Made by a program: the position numbers and the translations under genes | Origin: JAGNZR01 sp051656905 | Lineage (GTDB): Bacteria > Fusobacteriota > Fusobacteriia > Fusobacteriales > Fusobacteriaceae | DNA length: 64,000 nt | Assembly (NCBI GenBank): GCA_051656905.1 | Contig: JBOFJQ010000030.1 | Span: forward strand, 1-64,000 | Reading direction: 5' to 3' | Notes under the pieces: model-generated | Seen by the model: only the letters and a program-made list of their open reading frames with translations | The model's database searches: none | What the model was told of the DNA's origin: nothing | Shown: piece after piece, positions 62,312 through 64,000 of the stretch | Position numbering within the stretch: the first letter of the stretch is position 1 | Layout: the number at the start of each line of letters is the position of its first letter

Positions 62312-62386
62312 TATCCCACCTCTAAAACTTGACATTTTATATTATTTATAGTACACTATTTAAAATATGTTTTTCAGGAGTATACT

Positions 62387-63106
62387 ATGAATAAAAATAA
62401 ATTATCTTATTTTTTAATTATATTTATATACATCATATCATTAAATATAGTTAATGGACAAGAAAAAAATACGACTTATTTCTCTTTTAATTCAGAAAAT
62501 TCAATTTCTGAAAGAGAGATAAAAAATTTATATCTAAAACTAAGCCTTTCTGACCAGCTAGATTACAACGCATTTAAAATTGCTTATTTAGGTTTTCAGA
62601 AAATAGAGAAAGAAAATCCTATACTTACTATAGTTGACTTTACTAAAGCATCTAATGAAAAAAGATTTTTTGTTATTGATTTAAAAAATAACAAACTTCT
62701 TTTTAACACTTATGTTGCACATGGTAAAAATAGTGGAGGCAACTATGCTAAGTATTTTTCTAATGAATTTAATTCATTTAAAAGTTCACCTGGTTTTTAT
62801 AAAACAGAAACAACTTATAGAGGTGGTAATGGATACTCTTTGAAGCTTGATGGTCTAGAAAAAGGAATCAATGACCATGCAAAAGAGAGAGCTATTGTAA
62901 TTCACGGTGCCAACTATGCAAATCCTAATTTTATTGCATCTAATGGTCGATTAGGAAGAAGTCTTGGGTGTCCTGCACTTCCTTCTTCTGTATCTAAGCC
63001 CATTATAGATACTATTAAAGACGGTTCAGTTATATATATACATGTAACTAACCCTGAATATACAAATAAGAGTTTCTTTGTTAAATCATCTTCTGTATTT
63101 ATTTAA
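62387..63106 (+). CDS. Murein L,D-transpeptidase catalytic domain protein
   Basis: The 239-residue protein has a signal peptide (LSYFLIIFIYIISLNIV) and a YkuD-superfamily domain of the murein L,D-transpeptidase type (about 75-235), with IHGANYANP (His173) and GRSLGCPALP (Cys195), the catalytic pair. It would crosslink peptidoglycan or attach lipoproteins in the periplasm. It is divergent from the 61901-62311 gene. Confidence 0.9.
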   Translation: MNKNKLSYFLIIFIYIISLNIVNGQEKNTTYFSFNSENSISEREIKNLYLKLSLSDQLDYNAFKIAYLGFQKIEKENPILTIVDFTKASNEKRFFVIDLKNNKLLFNTYVAHGKNSGGNYAKYFSNEFNSFKSSPGFYKTETTYRGGNGYSLKLDGLEKGINDHAKERAIVIHGANYANPNFIASNGRLGRSLGCPALPSSVSKPIIDTIKDGSVIYIHVTNPEYTNKSFFVKSSSVFI

Positions 63107-63141
63107 TAATTACTTTGGATTTAGTTATATTTTTAAAAACT

Positions 63142-63167
63142 TAGGAGGAACTAATTAGTTCCTCCTA
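63142..63167. terminator. Perfect 26-base palindrome at the end of kdsC
   Basis: TAGGAGGAACTAA pairs with TTAGTTCCTCCTA with no loop; the kdsC stop codon lies at its centre. On the minus strand a weak T tract follows. It likely ends kdsC and, on the plus strand, the L,D-transpeptidase transcript. Confidence 0.65.
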
Positions 63168-63663
63168 TATTTATATATCTTTCAACTACTTTTTCCCATA
63201 ATTTTTCTTTTTTCATTATATGCTCAATAAATTCCCTTACTGCTCCCTCTCCACCTTTTTTTTCAGATATAAATTTTGCTATTCCTAATATTTCATTAGC
63301 TGCATCTTTAGGGGCACCTGATAAACCTGAAAACTTCATAGCAGAATAATCATTTAAATCATCTCCCATAAATGCAATTTCATCTCTCCCTATGTCATAT
63401 TTTCTACATAACTCCTCTAATATTTGCACTTTATCTGAAATTCCACTATAGCACTCAGTTATTCCTAACTCTTTTGCTCTTCTTTTTACTATTTCAGATT
63501 TCCTTCCTGTAATAAAAACAATTTTATATCCTAATTTTATTGCACTTGAAAGAGCTAATCCATCCTTTACATTAAAGCACTTTATTTCTAAACCAGAATC
63601 GCTGTATACTATCTGACCATTTGTTAGCGTTCCATCAACATCTAAAGCAATTAATTTTACCAT
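63151..63663 (-). CDS. kdsC: 3-deoxy-D-manno-octulosonate 8-phosphate phosphatase (KdsC type)
   Basis: The 170-residue HAD phosphatase has DVDGTLTNG (catalytic Asp), FITGRKSEIV, GDDLNDYSAM and the length and C-terminal order of KdsC. It removes phosphate from KDO 8-phosphate for LPS. Its presence agrees with an outer membrane. It stands alone; kdsA or kdsB is not in the window. Confidence 0.9.
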   Translation of the reverse strand: MVKLIALDVDGTLTNGQIVYSDSGLEIKCFNVKDGLALSSAIKLGYKIVFITGRKSEIVKRRAKELGITECYSGISDKVQILEELCRKYDIGRDEIAFMGDDLNDYSAMKFSGLSGAPKDAANEILGIAKFISEKKGGEGAVREFIEHIMKKEKLWEKVVERYINIGGTN

Positions 63664-63793
63664 TTTTAATAACTCCCTTTTACTTATCTTCTATTGTTAT
63701 AAAAAACTTTTCATGTTATAATTTTCGTGTTATAATAAAGATTATATTATATATTGCTTATAAAAACAACTATGGATTGTTAAAGGAGTTATT

Positions 63794-63868
63794 ATGTCTG
63801 AAGAATTTTTATTTGAATTACTTATAATCATCACTGTATTAACTACTGCTAAATGCGTTTTAGTGTAA
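63794..63868 (+). CDS. Small hydrophobic protein (24 residues)
   Basis: ATG TCT GAA... encodes MSEEFLFELLIIITVLTTAK and CVLV. It has a Leu/Ile-rich stretch that could span the membrane, and AAGGAGTT precedes the ATG by 4 bases. It stands 9 bases before the GNAT gene on the same strand. It could be a small membrane protein or a leader; no homologue is recognised. Confidence 0.45.
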   Translation: MSEEFLFELLIIITVLTTAKCVLV

Positions 63869-63877
63869 GGTAAGTCT

Positions 63878-64000
63878 ATGATTAAATTTGGAAATGAGGA
63901 TTTAAAAAAAGAAGCTATTTCTCTTTGGAGTCAATCTTTTAAAGATTCCAGTGAGTATGTAAATTATTACTTTACTTCTCGTTATAAGCACGAGAATTTT
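63878..64000 (+). CDS. GNAT-family N-acetyltransferase, N-terminal fragment (runs off the right edge)
   Basis: The first 41 codons read MIKFGNEDLKKEAISLWSQS and FKDSSEYVNYYFTSRYKHEN, close to the LW-x-x-xF-x-D-x-x-x-Y-x-x-YF start of Eis-like GNAT proteins. The acetyl-CoA motif is beyond the edge, so the call is provisional. AGGTAAG lies before the ATG. Confidence 0.6.
   Translation, partial: MIKFGNEDLKKEAISLWSQSFKDSSEYVNYYFTSRYKHENF

Noticed and set aside
1..64000. CRISPR array, insertion sequence, prophage or tRNA genes
   Set aside because: No regularly spaced repeats, transposase or integrase frames, or tRNA cloverleaf with a TTC loop were seen. Duplicated lrgAB is a gene pair duplication without flanking element signs.

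Overview
The window is AT-rich, has dense genes with short gaps, shows no tRNA, rRNA, IS element, phage or CRISPR, and reads as ordinary chromosome. Gene content points to the family Fusobacteriaceae (Fusobacterium or Cetobacterium; I cannot separate them): a type Vd patatin autotransporter like FplA, a Tsx-like porin and a KdsC-type phosphatase (an outer membrane with LPS), beside clostridial-style anaerobic traits such as selenium-dependent betaine reductase, [FeFe] hydrogenase, FabK, AtoDAE, and guanine and TPP riboswitches.

Layout. 1-3.5 kb (minus): start of a diaminopropionate ammonia-lyase gene, a degenerate NtrC-type regulator, moaA and a moaB/mogA gene. 3.7-6.7 kb (minus): ECF vitamin transporter with a RibU-like S component. 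7-10.2 kb (plus): Tsx-like porin, then two FMN TIM-barrel enzymes (nitronate monooxygenase type and FabK). 10.2-13.3 kb (minus): guanine riboswitch, PbuG-type permease, purine-type deaminase. 14-16 kb (plus): FadR-type regulator, its likely operator, and lrgA/lrgB homologues. 16-17.7 kb (minus): fructose-6-phosphate aldolase, secreted nuclease, and an ArsC-family gene with no usual start codon. 17.8-22.9 kb: betaine reductase component B (selenoprotein with in-frame UGA and SECIS hairpin), BCCT transporter, divergent TetR gene and a perfect palindromic operator. 23-26.4 kb (plus): YczE-like membrane protein, then DUF969, DUF979 and pyroglutamyl peptidase. 26.5-32.6 kb (minus): M20 peptidase with an unknown transporter, [FeFe] hydrogenase with an eroded NuoF-like N-terminus, 2-hydroxycarboxylate transporter. 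32.7-35.9 kb (minus): TPP riboswitch with cytX-thiM-thiD salvage. 35.9-38.7 kb (minus): atoE-atoA-atoD. 38.9-42.6 kb: HutC-type regulator divergent from an 8-oxoguanine-deaminase-like enzyme and NCS2 permease. 42.7-50 kb (minus): mutL-rlmH-DUF1292-like-hypothetical-TPR lipoprotein-lysS, then a second lrgA/lrgB pair. 50.2-59.6 kb (plus): pseudo-lytic transglycosylase, recJ, CCA-type nucleotidyltransferase, aroA and FplA-like autotransporter in one operon. 59.7-64 kb: small housekeeping and envelope genes.

Themes. Purine scavenging recurs (Tsx-like porin, guanine-riboswitch permease and deaminase, 8-oxoguanine-type deaminase and permease, and the left edge that resembles the border of a molybdenum/selenium-dependent purine catabolism cluster). 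Amino-acid and betaine fermentation is the second theme (betaine reductase, pyroglutamyl peptidase, M20 hydrolase, CoA-transferase, hydrogenase). The most notable sequence-level signals are the selenocysteine UGA with its hairpin, three proteins whose catalytic or cofactor residues have been lost (regulator at 313-1977, transglycosylase-like protein at 50201-52066, NuoF-like part of the hydrogenase), three well-placed operators, a duplicated lrgAB module, and an ArsC-family gene that seems to start at ATA or ATT.
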